From NCBI GenBank assembly GCA_043779185.1, contig JAYWEQ010000096.1, forward strand, positions 26,660 through 90,659: DNA of 64,000 bases. Direction: 5' to 3'. This DNA is from JAYWDA01 sp043779185. Its GTDB lineage: Bacteria > Bdellovibrionota > Bdellovibrionia > Bdellovibrionales > Bdellovibrionaceae. Shown here piece by piece: positions 34,068-42,880 of this stretch; the stretch's first letter is position 1, and each line of letters opens with the position of its first letter. The notes under the pieces are model-generated. The model did not search any database, was not told the origin of the DNA, and saw nothing but the letters and a program-made list of their open reading frames with translations. Position numbers and translations under genes: made by a program.

Positions 34068-34926
34068 GACTCCGTCGGGCTCTGTCAGCCGCGCCTTGGG
34101 TGGGTCTGCAAACTATTTTTCTTTAGCGGCCTCTTTGCTGGCACCAGTTCGAGTGGTGGGCGTGGTCGGTGAAGATTATGACGACAAAGATTATAATATG
34201 CTGAAAGAGCGTAAAGTCGATTTGTCAGGCCTTGAAAAAGTAAAAGGTAAAACGTTTCATTGGGAAGGGTTTTACGAAGGCGACATGAATGAAGCCAAGA
34301 CTTTGAAAACGGAGCTGAATGTTTTCGAACATTTCAATCCGAAATTACCAGCTCATTTTTCTGACTCTAAGTTTGTTTTCCTAGCCAATATTTCACCAGA
34401 CCTGCAATTGAAAGTGCTTGAGCAAGTGAAAACTCCATATTTTGTTGGAATGGACACCATGAATTTTTGGATCTCTTCAAAAAAAGAGGATCTGTTAAAA
34501 GTATTAAGCAAAGTCGATGTTGTTTTAATCAATGAGACCGAAGCAGAAATGCTGACGGGTGAAAAAAATGCGATTGCAGCTGCCCCAAAAATTACAAATA
34601 TGGGCCCTCAAGCAGTGGTGATTAAGCGCGGAGAATATGGATTTGCGATGTATTCACAAGAGCAAGGGTACTTTATGTTGCCGGCGATGCCGACTCCAAA
34701 TGTCATTGACCCCACTGGTGCAGGCGATACTTTTGCCGGCGGATTTTTCGGGCACTTAGCAAGTTTAAAGCGCAAGCCAACGGTGGCTGATATGAAGCAA
34801 GCTTGTGTCGTGGGAACGGTTTTGGCCAGTTTCACAATTCAAGATTTTAGCGTCAAAGCACTTTCACATGTAAGCCTAGGAAAACTAGAGGAGCGCATGT
34901 CTCAATATCGAAAAGTGATTAGTTAA
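34021..34926 (+). CDS. PfkB-family sugar kinase
   Basis: 301 residues. The PfkB fold shows ALGGSANYFSLAASLL near 26-40 and the ATP/anion-hole signature VIDPTGAGDTFAGGFFGHL near 230-248. AGGAGG lies just upstream of the GTG, inside rlmN. Members phosphorylate ribose, fructose, adenosine and others; a long stretch around SKKEDLLKVLSKVDVVLINE is typical of the ribokinase-like proteins seen in Deltaproteobacteria. Substrate is not assignable. Confidence 0.85.
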   Translation: MAEILVVGSLAYDSIKTPSGSVSRALGGSANYFSLAASLLAPVRVVGVVGEDYDDKDYNMLKERKVDLSGLEKVKGKTFHWEGFYEGDMNEAKTLKTELNVFEHFNPKLPAHFSDSKFVFLANISPDLQLKVLEQVKTPYFVGMDTMNFWISSKKEDLLKVLSKVDVVLINETEAEMLTGEKNAIAAAPKITNMGPQAVVIKRGEYGFAMYSQEQGYFMLPAMPTPNVIDPTGAGDTFAGGFFGHLASLKRKPTVADMKQACVVGTVLASFTIQDFSVKALSHVSLGKLEERMSQYRKVIS

Positions 34927-34929
34927 AAG

Positions 34930-36081
34930 CTATTTTAAATTTTCTTCCTGGCAAAAATTTCTGAAGGGCAGAATTTGTATCCGATCTGAAATTGCGTAGG
35001 ATTTTTCACCGCGATGGACTTGATAAAATTTAGGGATGGACGTCCGATCAGCAAAATATTTAAGGTGGGGGGAAGCCTTTCTTTCGCCTGATTTGCACTC
35101 GACGGCAAATAATGGTTTTTTGTTTTTCAAAACGACAAAATCAATTTCGCGTCCTTCGATATCTCGTAAAAATCGAAGTTCCATTTTTTCACCCTGGGTG
35201 TCCTCTAGGAAATGGCAATATTTTAACAGGTGGCTGCCAACAAAATTTTCCCATTTTGGACCGTCGTTGTTATTTTCAGTATCTAGCTCGCTCCAGTCCC
35301 AAAGGTAAATTTTTTGCTCTTTTTTTACGGCCTTAATTTTAGCGGGACCAAACGGAGAGATTCGGTAGCAGTAATAGACATTTTCTAAAACAGTTAACCA
35401 TTTTTCTACGGTTTTAAAATCGACTTCAAGTTCCTGTGCCAAATTTTTTCTTGACAGCGGAGCGCCGACCCGATCAGGAAGTGCATTGATAAGAAGTTCA
35501 ATATTTGAAATTTCTTTTATGTTTTCAAGATCACGAATATCAGAATACACAATTCTTTCGCGACGCTGACGATGCCAACGTTTTAAAGAAACAATATCAT
35601 TTTTTAGGTAAGGCTCAGGAAAACCACCAAATTGGTAGAGTCGGTTCATTTCGCTTTGTGAGCAGGCACTTGAAACTTCTGGCAGTGTGAAGGGATGCAT
35701 TCGATAATAATGATAACGACCTAACAGCGAATCGCCACCTTTCCTATAATAATCTAATCGGGCCGACCCTGTGACCAGAAACTGATGAGTGTTTTTCAGT
35801 TTATCATAGTAACCTTTGATCAGTCCGCGCCATTTGATGAATTTATGAATTTCATCAAAGATGATTAATTTTTCTTTTTTAGGCCAGTCAGAGGACAGGA
35901 TTTTTTTTCTATCTTCAATGTTATCCCAATTCAGGTAGGCAGGGTGGTTATCTGTAAACTCTGTTAATAAGTTTTGCGAAAAGGTGGTCTTTCCAACTTG
36001 TCTTGGGCCGCCTAAAAAAACCATCTTTTCTTTAAGGTCAGCAATGATTGACTCCGAGAGGTACCTTTGTAAAGTAGACAT
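34930..36081 (-). CDS. AAA ATPase with DUF4143 nuclease-like C-terminal domain
   Basis: 383 residues. Walker A is FLGGPRQVGKTTFS (22-35), Walker B KLIIFDEIHK (about 72-81) and a sensor-like FLVTGSARLDYY follows. The DUF4143 domain has EIDFVVLKNKKPLFAVECK near 325-343, the D...ExK pattern of a PD-(D/E)xK nuclease fold. These proteins are scattered, transferred singletons of unclear role. It stands between convergent unrelated genes, and its start codon lies within tandem palindromes, suggesting self-contained regulation. Confidence 0.88.
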   Translation of the reverse strand: MSTLQRYLSESIIADLKEKMVFLGGPRQVGKTTFSQNLLTEFTDNHPAYLNWDNIEDRKKILSSDWPKKEKLIIFDEIHKFIKWRGLIKGYYDKLKNTHQFLVTGSARLDYYRKGGDSLLGRYHYYRMHPFTLPEVSSACSQSEMNRLYQFGGFPEPYLKNDIVSLKRWHRQRRERIVYSDIRDLENIKEISNIELLINALPDRVGAPLSRKNLAQELEVDFKTVEKWLTVLENVYYCYRISPFGPAKIKAVKKEQKIYLWDWSELDTENNNDGPKWENFVGSHLLKYCHFLEDTQGEKMELRFLRDIEGREIDFVVLKNKKPLFAVECKSGERKASPHLKYFADRTSIPKFYQVHRGEKSYAISDRIQILPFRNFCQEENLK

Positions 36082-36094
36082 AACTCTACTTTAC
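36069..36094. promoter_or_regulatory. Palindrome 1 over the start codon of the AAA-DUF4143 gene
   Basis: The arms GTAAAGTAGA and TCTACTTTAC flank a six-base spacer CATAAC. The ATG of the ATPase (minus strand) lies in that spacer. The inner arms match palindrome 2 exactly. Protein bound here would block translation initiation or transcription. Confidence 0.7.
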
Positions 36095-36097
36095 ATG

Positions 36098-36129
36098 CCA
36101 CTAAAGTAGAGTCAAGTCTACTTTAGTGG
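36098..36129. promoter_or_regulatory. Palindrome 2, upstream of the AAA-DUF4143 gene and over the SDR stop
   Basis: The arms CCACTAAAGTAGA and TCTACTTTAGTGG (13 bases each, perfect) flank GTCAAG. It shares TAAAGTAGA-N6-TCTACTTTA with palindrome 1, 29 to 30 bases away between centres. It also contains the TAG stop of the dehydrogenase gene. An operator pair is likely; a terminator role for the dehydrogenase is possible but the stem is AT-rich with no T-run. Confidence 0.7.
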
Positions 36130-37059
36130 TGATCGGCGCCGGGTGTAGGCCTGGCCCCAGCTTTTGGCTTTCGGCAGACACATAAACAGAATGGGCAGCA
36201 ACAGCCGGCGGGGAACGATCCGTCGTATATAATAAAATAAGTAGGCGTCGGGCGTGACAGGAACCCAAAGTGGCGGATCCTCGGTTTGCAGAATCTTCAA
36301 TATTTTTTTTGCAATTTGAGTCGGATTCACCAAAGCGCGACTCATTAACTTCTGCACAAAAGGTGTCATCGCTGCATAGTAATCGCTGTAGGGGCCGTCA
36401 TTTTCAGTGCTGGATTTAGATTTTTCTGAAGAATAAACATTTTGAAAAGAATTTGATTTAATAAACCCTGGTTGAATCAGCGAAACCGAAATTCCCAGGG
36501 GCCTCATCTCATACCAAAGGGCTTCACTGGCACCCTCTAAGGCATATTTTGAAGCGCTGTAAGAACTCATGGTCGGCATTGCCAGCATTCCGCTGACTGA
36601 AGAAATATTTATAATTTTTCCGCGGCCTTTTTCGCGCATGCGGGGAAGGACTAAACGGATCAAAGCCATGGGTCCCAGATAATTGGTCTGAAGTTGGATC
36701 AATTCATCTTTGTCGGTCATGTGCTCGACAACGGCACGGTAGCTGATGCCAGCATTGTTGATCAGAATGTCGACGCCGCCCCAATTTTTTTCGATGGTGG
36801 CAATAAGATCTTGCCGACTTTCATCCGAGGTCACATCCAAAGAATGAATCATCACTGTGTCAGATTCGATAAAATGCTGTCGTAATTTTAGAATAGATTT
36901 TTCACGAGCGGTGATGACAACACGATAACCATCAACTTTGGAAAACATGCGAGCCATCGCTAGACCTAAGCCTGAGCCCGCACCAGTGATTAAGATCACT
37001 GGCCGATAAGCCTGAGGAGCGAAGGGTCGAATTTTTGCAAAAAGAGTCATTAAGCCCAT
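36118..37059 (-). CDS. Short-chain dehydrogenase/reductase (SDR)
   Basis: 313 residues. The cofactor loop VILITGAGSGLGLAMARMF (TGxxxGxG, about 22-40), the NNAG strand in VDILINNAGISYRAV, and the catalytic pair in SSYSASKYALEGASEALWYE (YxxxK) define a classical SDR. A hydrophobic C-terminal stretch (YLFYYIRRIVPRRLLLPILF) suggests membrane association. Substrate unknown. Its stop lies inside palindrome 2. Confidence 0.85.
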   Translation of the reverse strand: MGLMTLFAKIRPFAPQAYRPVILITGAGSGLGLAMARMFSKVDGYRVVITAREKSILKLRQHFIESDTVMIHSLDVTSDESRQDLIATIEKNWGGVDILINNAGISYRAVVEHMTDKDELIQLQTNYLGPMALIRLVLPRMREKGRGKIINISSVSGMLAMPTMSSYSASKYALEGASEALWYEMRPLGISVSLIQPGFIKSNSFQNVYSSEKSKSSTENDGPYSDYYAAMTPFVQKLMSRALVNPTQIAKKILKILQTEDPPLWVPVTPDAYLFYYIRRIVPRRLLLPILFMCLPKAKSWGQAYTRRRSPLK

Positions 37060-37191
37060 TTCAGTCGAAGTCTAAAGTGCGATATGACCTAGGTCCAGTC
37101 TAAAATTAAATAAAAAAGTTAACTTAGGGGACTGTTTACAAACTAGAAGGCTTTAGAAAAGTCAGGAAATTTCCGATAGTTATTGCAAGCT

Positions 37192-38139
37192 ATGGCAAAG
37201 AAAAAGAGCTCCAGCGCAGCAGACGATCTCATCAAGTCCTTGATTGATGATGTTAATGAAGATGATTCCTCATCATCCGAAGGTCATGATTTTTCTGATT
37301 TTCAAACATCAGCACCCACTTCATCTGTTCAATTCCCCGTAGGATTAGATTCTGAAAAAGATAAAAAAAATGAAGCTCATGAACAAGTGCCACCTTTTTC
37401 AATCGAAAAATCTAAAAAAATCGTAAAGAATATCGAAACAAAAGTAATACAAGACGATAAAACAATTCCATTAAAGTTAGCGCCAACGCCATTTTATAAA
37501 CCTGAACCCTCGCCGGGGATGGGATCTTCGGTGGCCACGCATTTAGATGCCTCCTTAATGCAGGCTGAAAACTTACGTATCGCCCAGAGCCGAATTTTGC
37601 AATTAGAAGAAGAAGTCGATCGATTGCGCCGTGATCATGAAGAGGTTTCTTCAGCGGCTGACGCCGTGAAAAGTCGTGGCGATGAAATGCTGATTCGAAT
37701 TCAAGCCCTAGAGCGCGAACGAGACGAAGTTCGTGAAAGCAGTGAAACTGAATTGATGATTTTAAAAGGCCAGTTGAATTTTAAAGAAAAGGAATTGGCA
37801 GCGGCGCTTCAGAAAGTTGATGATCTGGAAGTTCGACTGAAGAATGATTTCCGAAAAATTCGTGTGCGCGAGCGAGAGTTAGAAAATCGCCTCGAACTTG
37901 TGCGGGCTGAAAAGTCGACCCTCGTGCGAGCCAAAGACGATAGTATCTTAGATCTCAAGCGACGGGTGGATCAGCTTCAGCATGAAATTGAAAACTACCG
38001 CGATAAGTGTTTAGAGTTAAATAAGACGCTGGAGTCCCAGAAGGAGCAATTTAAGCGCACCGCACGGGCTCTAAAAATGGCGTTAACTAATTTAGAAGTT
38101 AAAGACGAAGACGTGATCCCCTTAAAGAAAGCGGAATAG
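37192..38139 (+). CDS. Coiled-coil protein with acidic N-terminal region
   Basis: 315 residues from the ATG giving MAKKKSSSAADDLIKSLIDD; a TTG three codons earlier is possible. No good ribosome site is visible. Residues 1-110 are Ser/Asp/Glu-rich and probably disordered. From about 130 to 310 there is a near-continuous heptad pattern (RILQLEEEVDRLRRDHEEV and LELVRAEKSTLVRAKDD). It is one base ahead of the metallophosphoesterase gene and probably begins the pgi-dgcB group. No family recognised; a structural or scaffold role is plausible. Confidence 0.75.
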   Translation: MAKKKSSSAADDLIKSLIDDVNEDDSSSSEGHDFSDFQTSAPTSSVQFPVGLDSEKDKKNEAHEQVPPFSIEKSKKIVKNIETKVIQDDKTIPLKLAPTPFYKPEPSPGMGSSVATHLDASLMQAENLRIAQSRILQLEEEVDRLRRDHEEVSSAADAVKSRGDEMLIRIQALERERDEVRESSETELMILKGQLNFKEKELAAALQKVDDLEVRLKNDFRKIRVRERELENRLELVRAEKSTLVRAKDDSILDLKRRVDQLQHEIENYRDKCLELNKTLESQKEQFKRTARALKMALTNLEVKDEDVIPLKKAE

Positions 38140-38140
38140 C

Positions 38141-39277
38141 ATGTCTGAGGTCACCTTAACACCTGAATCGACCCAGGCTGAGACCCCCGCCGAGCCGATA
38201 AAAAAAATAAAAATTGTGATCTCTGATCTGCACCTAGGAAAAGGCCGCATTTTAGAAAATGGCGGGCTGAATTCCCTTGAAGAGTTTTATTTTGGAGAAA
38301 AGCTGGTCGAGTTCATTCATTACCATTCGACTGGTCTTTATCAAGACTACGAAGTGGAACTCATCATCAATGGCGATTTTTTAAATTTCTTACAGGTTGA
38401 TTACCGCGGTCACTTCTTAACGGTGTTAACGGAAAACATCTCCTTGGAAGTCATGAAGTCGATTGTCGGCGGGCACCAAAAAGTTTTTCGAGCCCTGGCT
38501 AGCTTTGCTGCGAAGCCGAACAACTCTATCACTTACATTGTGGGCAATCACGATCAGGCGATGCTTTGGCCAGCTTGTCGGGCTTTTTTAAACGCCACGA
38601 TTGGAAAACCCATTCGCTTTAAGAATATGGTCCATTTCTTTGATGGCGTGCATGTAGAACACGGGCATATGCATGAGGCCGCAAATCGTATGGATCCGAA
38701 AAAGTTTTTCCTTAAAAAAGACCTGCCCGAGCCTATTTTAAATCTGCCCTTTGGGTCGCATTTATTTGTTGAACTTGTCCTTAAAATTAAGCAGTCCTAT
38801 CCTTACGTAGATAAAATTCGTCCTTTTGGAAAAATGATTCGCTGGGCCTTATTCAATGAAACGGGAATGGCTACAGGTGCTTTTTTTAAAAGCATAGCCT
38901 ATTTTTTAAAATCGATGATTATCAAGGACCCTCGAAAGCAAATTGGTGTCCGTCGAATTCTAGAAATCATCCTTGAGAGCGCGATATTTCCTGATTTAAG
39001 TGAGTCAGCGCGTAAAATTTTGCAGGATGAGCGCGTCCATACGGTGATTTTTGGGCATTCCCATGTCTATCAATATCGCCAATGGTCATCAGATAAAGAG
39101 TATTTTAACACTGGAACATGGACGGAGATCACTTCCTTAGATATTGTATCTCTCGGAAAGATTACAAAACTGACCTATGTTTTGATTGAATATCCTGAAG
39201 CCGGGGGTCGACCGCGGGGTCGCCTGAAAGAGTGGCGCGGGTATCATCGAATCGAAGAGGACGTGGCCGTTTCGTAA
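38141..39277 (+). CDS. Calcineurin-like metallophosphoesterase
   Basis: 378 residues. Metal-binding motifs in order: VISDLHLGKG (D-x-H), LIINGDFLNFL (GD), IVGNHDQAM (GNHD), HVEHGHMHEA (H-G-H) and VIFGHSHVYQYR (GHxH). The architecture recalls the LpxH/YkuE group with a longer C-terminal region, but substrate type (UDP-diacylglucosamine, nucleotide or phospholipid) is not decidable. It abuts the coiled-coil gene by one base and precedes pgi. Confidence 0.85.
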   Translation: MSEVTLTPESTQAETPAEPIKKIKIVISDLHLGKGRILENGGLNSLEEFYFGEKLVEFIHYHSTGLYQDYEVELIINGDFLNFLQVDYRGHFLTVLTENISLEVMKSIVGGHQKVFRALASFAAKPNNSITYIVGNHDQAMLWPACRAFLNATIGKPIRFKNMVHFFDGVHVEHGHMHEAANRMDPKKFFLKKDLPEPILNLPFGSHLFVELVLKIKQSYPYVDKIRPFGKMIRWALFNETGMATGAFFKSIAYFLKSMIIKDPRKQIGVRRILEIILESAIFPDLSESARKILQDERVHTVIFGHSHVYQYRQWSSDKEYFNTGTWTEITSLDIVSLGKITKLTYVLIEYPEAGGRPRGRLKEWRGYHRIEEDVAVS

Positions 39278-39308
39278 TCTTTCTATTCAAAGAAAGAGGA
39301 CCACCGGC

Positions 39309-40526
39309 ATGTTAGAGATTTCTCAGAAAACCCATAAAACGACCGACGAATGTTTAGAGATTTGCCAAAAAGGCCTGCAAGTTTTTATGCAAAGGAAAGA
39401 CATCGGCTTTTCTGACCTGCCTTTTCGAATGCCGCTTTGGAGTACAAGCACTGAACTTGCAAAAAAAATGTCAGCGAAGTTCAAACGACTTGTGATTGTT
39501 GGAATCGGTGGAAGCTCTGCGGGCCCGCAAGTTTTATGTGAAATATTTCAAAAAAAGAATGTTTTCTTCATTGATAATGTGGATCCCTTGCAATTTGAAA
39601 GAACGATGACTGAAGTCGGAGATCTTGAAGAAATTTGCTGGGCGTTTATTTCAAAATCAGGCTCGACCATAGAGACCCTGTGTACGTTAGAATATTTACT
39701 AGGGATTTATTCTAAACAAGGCTTAGAGCTGACCGAGCAATCTGTCGTCATTACAGAAAATCATCCCAATTCTTTATTTAAGTGGGCTCAAGCCAACCGC
39801 GTTCCAACTTTAGAAATTCCCAAAGATGTTGGCGGACGTTTTTCTATTTTAAGTCCGGTGGGGATTTTTCCAGCCGCTTTTGCAGGTTTAAATGTCGAAT
39901 CCTTTCGTCGTGGGGCGATGTCAGCATTAAAGGAAACAACTTTGACCACCCATGTGATGGCGCAATTTCTACAAAGTTTTCAACGGCAAGAATGGATCAG
40001 TTTATTTTGGTTTTATAATTCTAGTTGTCGCTGGTTCGGTGTTTGGTTGCAGCAGTTGTGGGCCGAGTCTTTGGGTAAAGCCATGGACCGTAAAAATGAA
40101 GAAGCGCCGCGAGCCAGTTCTCCGATGTGGGCCATTGGCGCCTGCGATCAACATTCTATTCTTCAACAAGTCATGGAAGGTGCACGGGATAAATTTGTCA
40201 CCTTCTTTCGCTTTGAAAACTTAGAAAGCGGTCCGTCCGTTTTAGAAAAGACCCATTTTCCAGAAACAGAAATGCTGAAAGGTAAATCCATGGGAGAGCT
40301 TTTAAAGGTCGAAACCTTGTCGACTCAAGAAGCTTTGGAGCATAATCGTATTTCGACGATGACATTTAAGTCGAAAGGCCTGGACGAGGGCACCATTGGA
40401 TTTTTATTTATGTTTTTTGAATTGGTGGTCGCTGGTCTGGGTGAAGTTCAAAAAATTGATGCTTTCGATCAGCCGGGTGTTGAGCTAGGCAAGAGACTAG
40501 CCAAAGAGAAACTTTTAAAGAGCTGA
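39309..40526 (+). CDS. pgi: Glucose-6-phosphate isomerase
   Basis: 405 residues, shorter than the 450-550 of common forms but similar to compact bacterial isomerases. The phosphosugar-binding loop VIVGIGGSSAGPQVL (57-71), FISKSGSTIETLCTLEYL and PKDVGGRFSILSPVGIFPAA (near 175) are the PGI marks. The later QHSILQQVMEG carries the catalytic His/Glu neighbourhood. AGAGGA precedes the ATG. It interconverts glucose-6-P and fructose-6-P. Adjacent upstream genes are on the same strand. Confidence 0.9.
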   Translation: MLEISQKTHKTTDECLEICQKGLQVFMQRKDIGFSDLPFRMPLWSTSTELAKKMSAKFKRLVIVGIGGSSAGPQVLCEIFQKKNVFFIDNVDPLQFERTMTEVGDLEEICWAFISKSGSTIETLCTLEYLLGIYSKQGLELTEQSVVITENHPNSLFKWAQANRVPTLEIPKDVGGRFSILSPVGIFPAAFAGLNVESFRRGAMSALKETTLTTHVMAQFLQSFQRQEWISLFWFYNSSCRWFGVWLQQLWAESLGKAMDRKNEEAPRASSPMWAIGACDQHSILQQVMEGARDKFVTFFRFENLESGPSVLEKTHFPETEMLKGKSMGELLKVETLSTQEALEHNRISTMTFKSKGLDEGTIGFLFMFFELVVAGLGEVQKIDAFDQPGVELGKRLAKEKLLKS

Positions 40527-40563
40527 TTGTCAGGATTTTTTTACAACGTCATAATAACAAGAT

Positions 40564-41502
40564 ATGGCTAAAAAAGTAGAAATTGAAGAAGGCACGAACG
40601 GAGAAGAGAAAACGGTCGTCGCCTCAGGTGAAACATTTAAAAAACAGATCTCGATCGAAGACCAAGCGCCACCTGTTCTGGTGGTTCTTTTAGGCCCGAC
40701 AGTTCTTCAAGGAAAGCAATTTGCTTTATCCGATGGCTATGTTATCGGCCGCGCCCATGAATCGAAAATTTATATTGATGATCGCAGTCTCAGTCGGTCT
40801 CATGCTCGAATAGATATCAAGGCCAATGAAGTCACCGTGATTGATTTAGGCTCAACTAATAAAACAGTTGTGAACGGGCAAGTTCTGCACTCGATGGCGC
40901 CTTGTGTTTTAAAAAACAATGATCAATTAAAAACGGGTAATGTGATTTTCAAGTTTTTAGAAAAAGGCAGTATCGAAGCGGTCAGTCATCAAGTGCTTTT
41001 CGAAAAGGCCAATCGCGATGCATTGACAGGGGCTTATTCTAAGGGCGCTTTGCTTGAGCGGGCCCCAGAGGCCGTCAAACGAGCTGAAACTTTGCACGAG
41101 CCTTTAAGTGTGATTGTTTTTGATATCGATTTCTTTAAAAAAGTAAATGATGTTCATGGTCACCCGGGTGGTGATTACGTTCTGAAAGAAATGGGACGCA
41201 TTGTGGGTTCGAACCTGATTCGATCAGCCGATTTTTTTGCTCGTTACGGCGGGGAAGAATTTGTTCTTATCTTAGCGGGAACTTCAGTGCCAACAGCTAC
41301 AGATATTGCAGAACGCATTCGTCAAACAATAGAGACCTCTGAATTTATTTTTGAAGGTCGACGAATCCCGGTGACCATTTCTTTGGGAGTGGCTGGAAAA
41401 AACGACAGTGAGATCAGCTGGGACAGTCTTTTTAATAGAGCCGATACCGCCTTGTACAACTCAAAGCAATTGGGTCGTAATCGCGTGACCATCGCCAGTT
41501 AG
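40564..41502 (+). CDS. dgcB: FHA-GGDEF diguanylate cyclase (DgcB type)
   Basis: 312 residues. The FHA domain spans about 40-132, with GRAHESKIYIDDRSLSRSHA and DLGSTNKTVVNG binding phosphothreonine. The cyclase active site is GGEEF at 229-233, with the inhibitory RxxD (RSAD, 220-223) five residues before. The N-terminal tail has Thr17 in EEKTVVASGE, a candidate for the self-binding phosphothreonine described for Bdellovibrio DgcB. In B. bacteriovorus, DgcB (Bd0742) is needed for prey invasion and sits beside sigma factor Bd0743, the same order as here. Confidence 0.9.
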   Translation: MAKKVEIEEGTNGEEKTVVASGETFKKQISIEDQAPPVLVVLLGPTVLQGKQFALSDGYVIGRAHESKIYIDDRSLSRSHARIDIKANEVTVIDLGSTNKTVVNGQVLHSMAPCVLKNNDQLKTGNVIFKFLEKGSIEAVSHQVLFEKANRDALTGAYSKGALLERAPEAVKRAETLHEPLSVIVFDIDFFKKVNDVHGHPGGDYVLKEMGRIVGSNLIRSADFFARYGGEEFVLILAGTSVPTATDIAERIRQTIETSEFIFEGRRIPVTISLGVAGKNDSEISWDSLFNRADTALYNSKQLGRNRVTIAS

Positions 41503-41774
41503 TCCATAAGTTTTCCTTATAGATAACATTATAAAACCTAAAAATATTAAGTAATTTCATATATTTAGTGTCTTTTCGGCACCAGATTGTTTGGCCTCTT
41601 CATTGCACAATAAATTAGCAAGGTAGGCGATTGGTTTTTAACTTTTTAGTTTTCCAATCGGTAAGTGTTGAAGAAGTGAGGGCTTCTTTAAATCTTATGG
41701 GGGTGGGGCTTGGTGGTGCCACCAGAAAAAAATTACCAAGATTAACCGAAAATAGACAGAGGCGGGTCGGTAGT

Positions 41775-42395
41775 ATGGGACAGGATCTTACAACGGTGAC
41801 GGATCTTGAACTGGTCGAGAAAGTGCGTGGCGGAGAGCGCAAAGCATTTTCAGAACTTGTAAAGAGACATCAACGAGGATTGCTGCGGATGAGTTTACGG
41901 TTTGTGAAAGACATAGACAATGCGGAAGACGTCGTCCAAGAGAGTTTTATCAAGGCTTTCCAAAAGCTGAACTCTTTTGAAGGACGCTCGAGCTTTAAGA
42001 GTTGGCTGTATCAAATCACCGTGAATACGGCCCGAAATAAACTTCGCGAAAATAAGCGCGACACCACCGATTTAGAAGATGTTCAGCTTGGCGTAAATGC
42101 GGTGGCTGAGTCCAGTTTGGTGCAAGTCGCCGTCGCTGAAATGCTTCAGACGGAAGTTGATAAACTTCCCTTTAAACAAAAAACAGCTTTGGTCTTACGA
42201 ATCTACGAAGATCTTAGTTTTAACGAGATCGCTGATATTATGGGATGTCCCTATGACACAGCAAAAGCTAACTACCGCCACGCGGTGATGAAGCTAAAAC
42301 AAGTGTTTGAAGGACAAACAGACTTGCAAAACTTTTCTGAGCAATGGAATGGTTATATGGCTGAGTCCGCCGCGATCATGGAGGTGGCAGAATGA
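41775..42395 (+). CDS. ECF (RpoE-like) RNA polymerase sigma factor
   Basis: 206 residues from the ATG giving MGQDLTTVTDLELVEKVRGG; a frame start 48 codons earlier has no family homology in its leader, though an ATG at 41697 cannot be excluded. Region 2 is DNAEDVVQESFIKAFQKLNS and RSSFKSWLYQITVNTARNKL; region 4 is LPFKQKTALVLRIYEDLSFN and CPYDTAKANYRHAVMKLKQ. It overlaps the next gene by four bases. A 272-base gap upstream of this start probably contains its promoter. Likely responds to envelope stress. Confidence 0.92.
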   Translation: MGQDLTTVTDLELVEKVRGGERKAFSELVKRHQRGLLRMSLRFVKDIDNAEDVVQESFIKAFQKLNSFEGRSSFKSWLYQITVNTARNKLRENKRDTTDLEDVQLGVNAVAESSLVQVAVAEMLQTEVDKLPFKQKTALVLRIYEDLSFNEIADIMGCPYDTAKANYRHAVMKLKQVFEGQTDLQNFSEQWNGYMAESAAIMEVAE

Positions 42396-42853
42396 ATCAC
42401 TCAGAGCCAGAATTGAAAAGAATTTTGAAAAAAAATGATGAAGTCGAGTTGCCGATGGACGAAGCCTTTTATGAACGCTTGCATGATAAAATTATGCTGG
42501 CCGTTGATCAGGCAGAGATTGAAGTGCCTTCGATCTGGCAGAAGCCCCGTCGCAAGCTTCTTGACCATTGGAAAAGCTGGGTTGTCTCGGGCGGTAGTAT
42601 TGTTATGATCTTGATTGCATCCCTTCAGGCCCCGATCGCCGCGAAAACTTTTTTGAACGATAGTCACGTTGTTCAGGTGGTTAAAAATGAAGACGCCTTC
42701 AACACCCAAACCGCGGAGGCGCCTGAGGTTTTTTCAGACAGTCTGATCGTTTATCAAAATCAAAGTGATTTTTTTGTAGACGTCGCCGAGCGATCATTTC
42801 ATGATCTTTCTAAGGAACATATCCGAGAAATCATGGGAGAAGCTGGACCTTAG
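42392..42853 (+). CDS. Single-pass membrane protein, probable anti-sigma factor
   Basis: 153 residues. Residues 1-65 are cytoplasmic and charged (ERLHDKIMLAVDQAEIEV); one hydrophobic helix follows at about 68-84 (VVSGGSIVMILIASLQAPIA); the rest is periplasmic. This topology and the ATGA overlap with the ECF sigma gene support an anti-sigma role, although I see no zinc-binding HxxxCxxC motif. Assignment is by context. Confidence 0.65.
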   Translation: MNHSEPELKRILKKNDEVELPMDEAFYERLHDKIMLAVDQAEIEVPSIWQKPRRKLLDHWKSWVVSGGSIVMILIASLQAPIAAKTFLNDSHVVQVVKNEDAFNTQTAEAPEVFSDSLIVYQNQSDFFVDVAERSFHDLSKEHIREIMGEAGP

Positions 42854-42880
42854 TCTTCTTCCCCGCTGTGGAGAGAAGGC

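Noticed and set aside
41631..41774. 48-codon N-terminal extension of the ECF sigma factor
   Set aside because: Not similar to sigma region 2 leaders and no suitable ribosome site; internal ATG preferred, though an ATG at 41697 remains possible.
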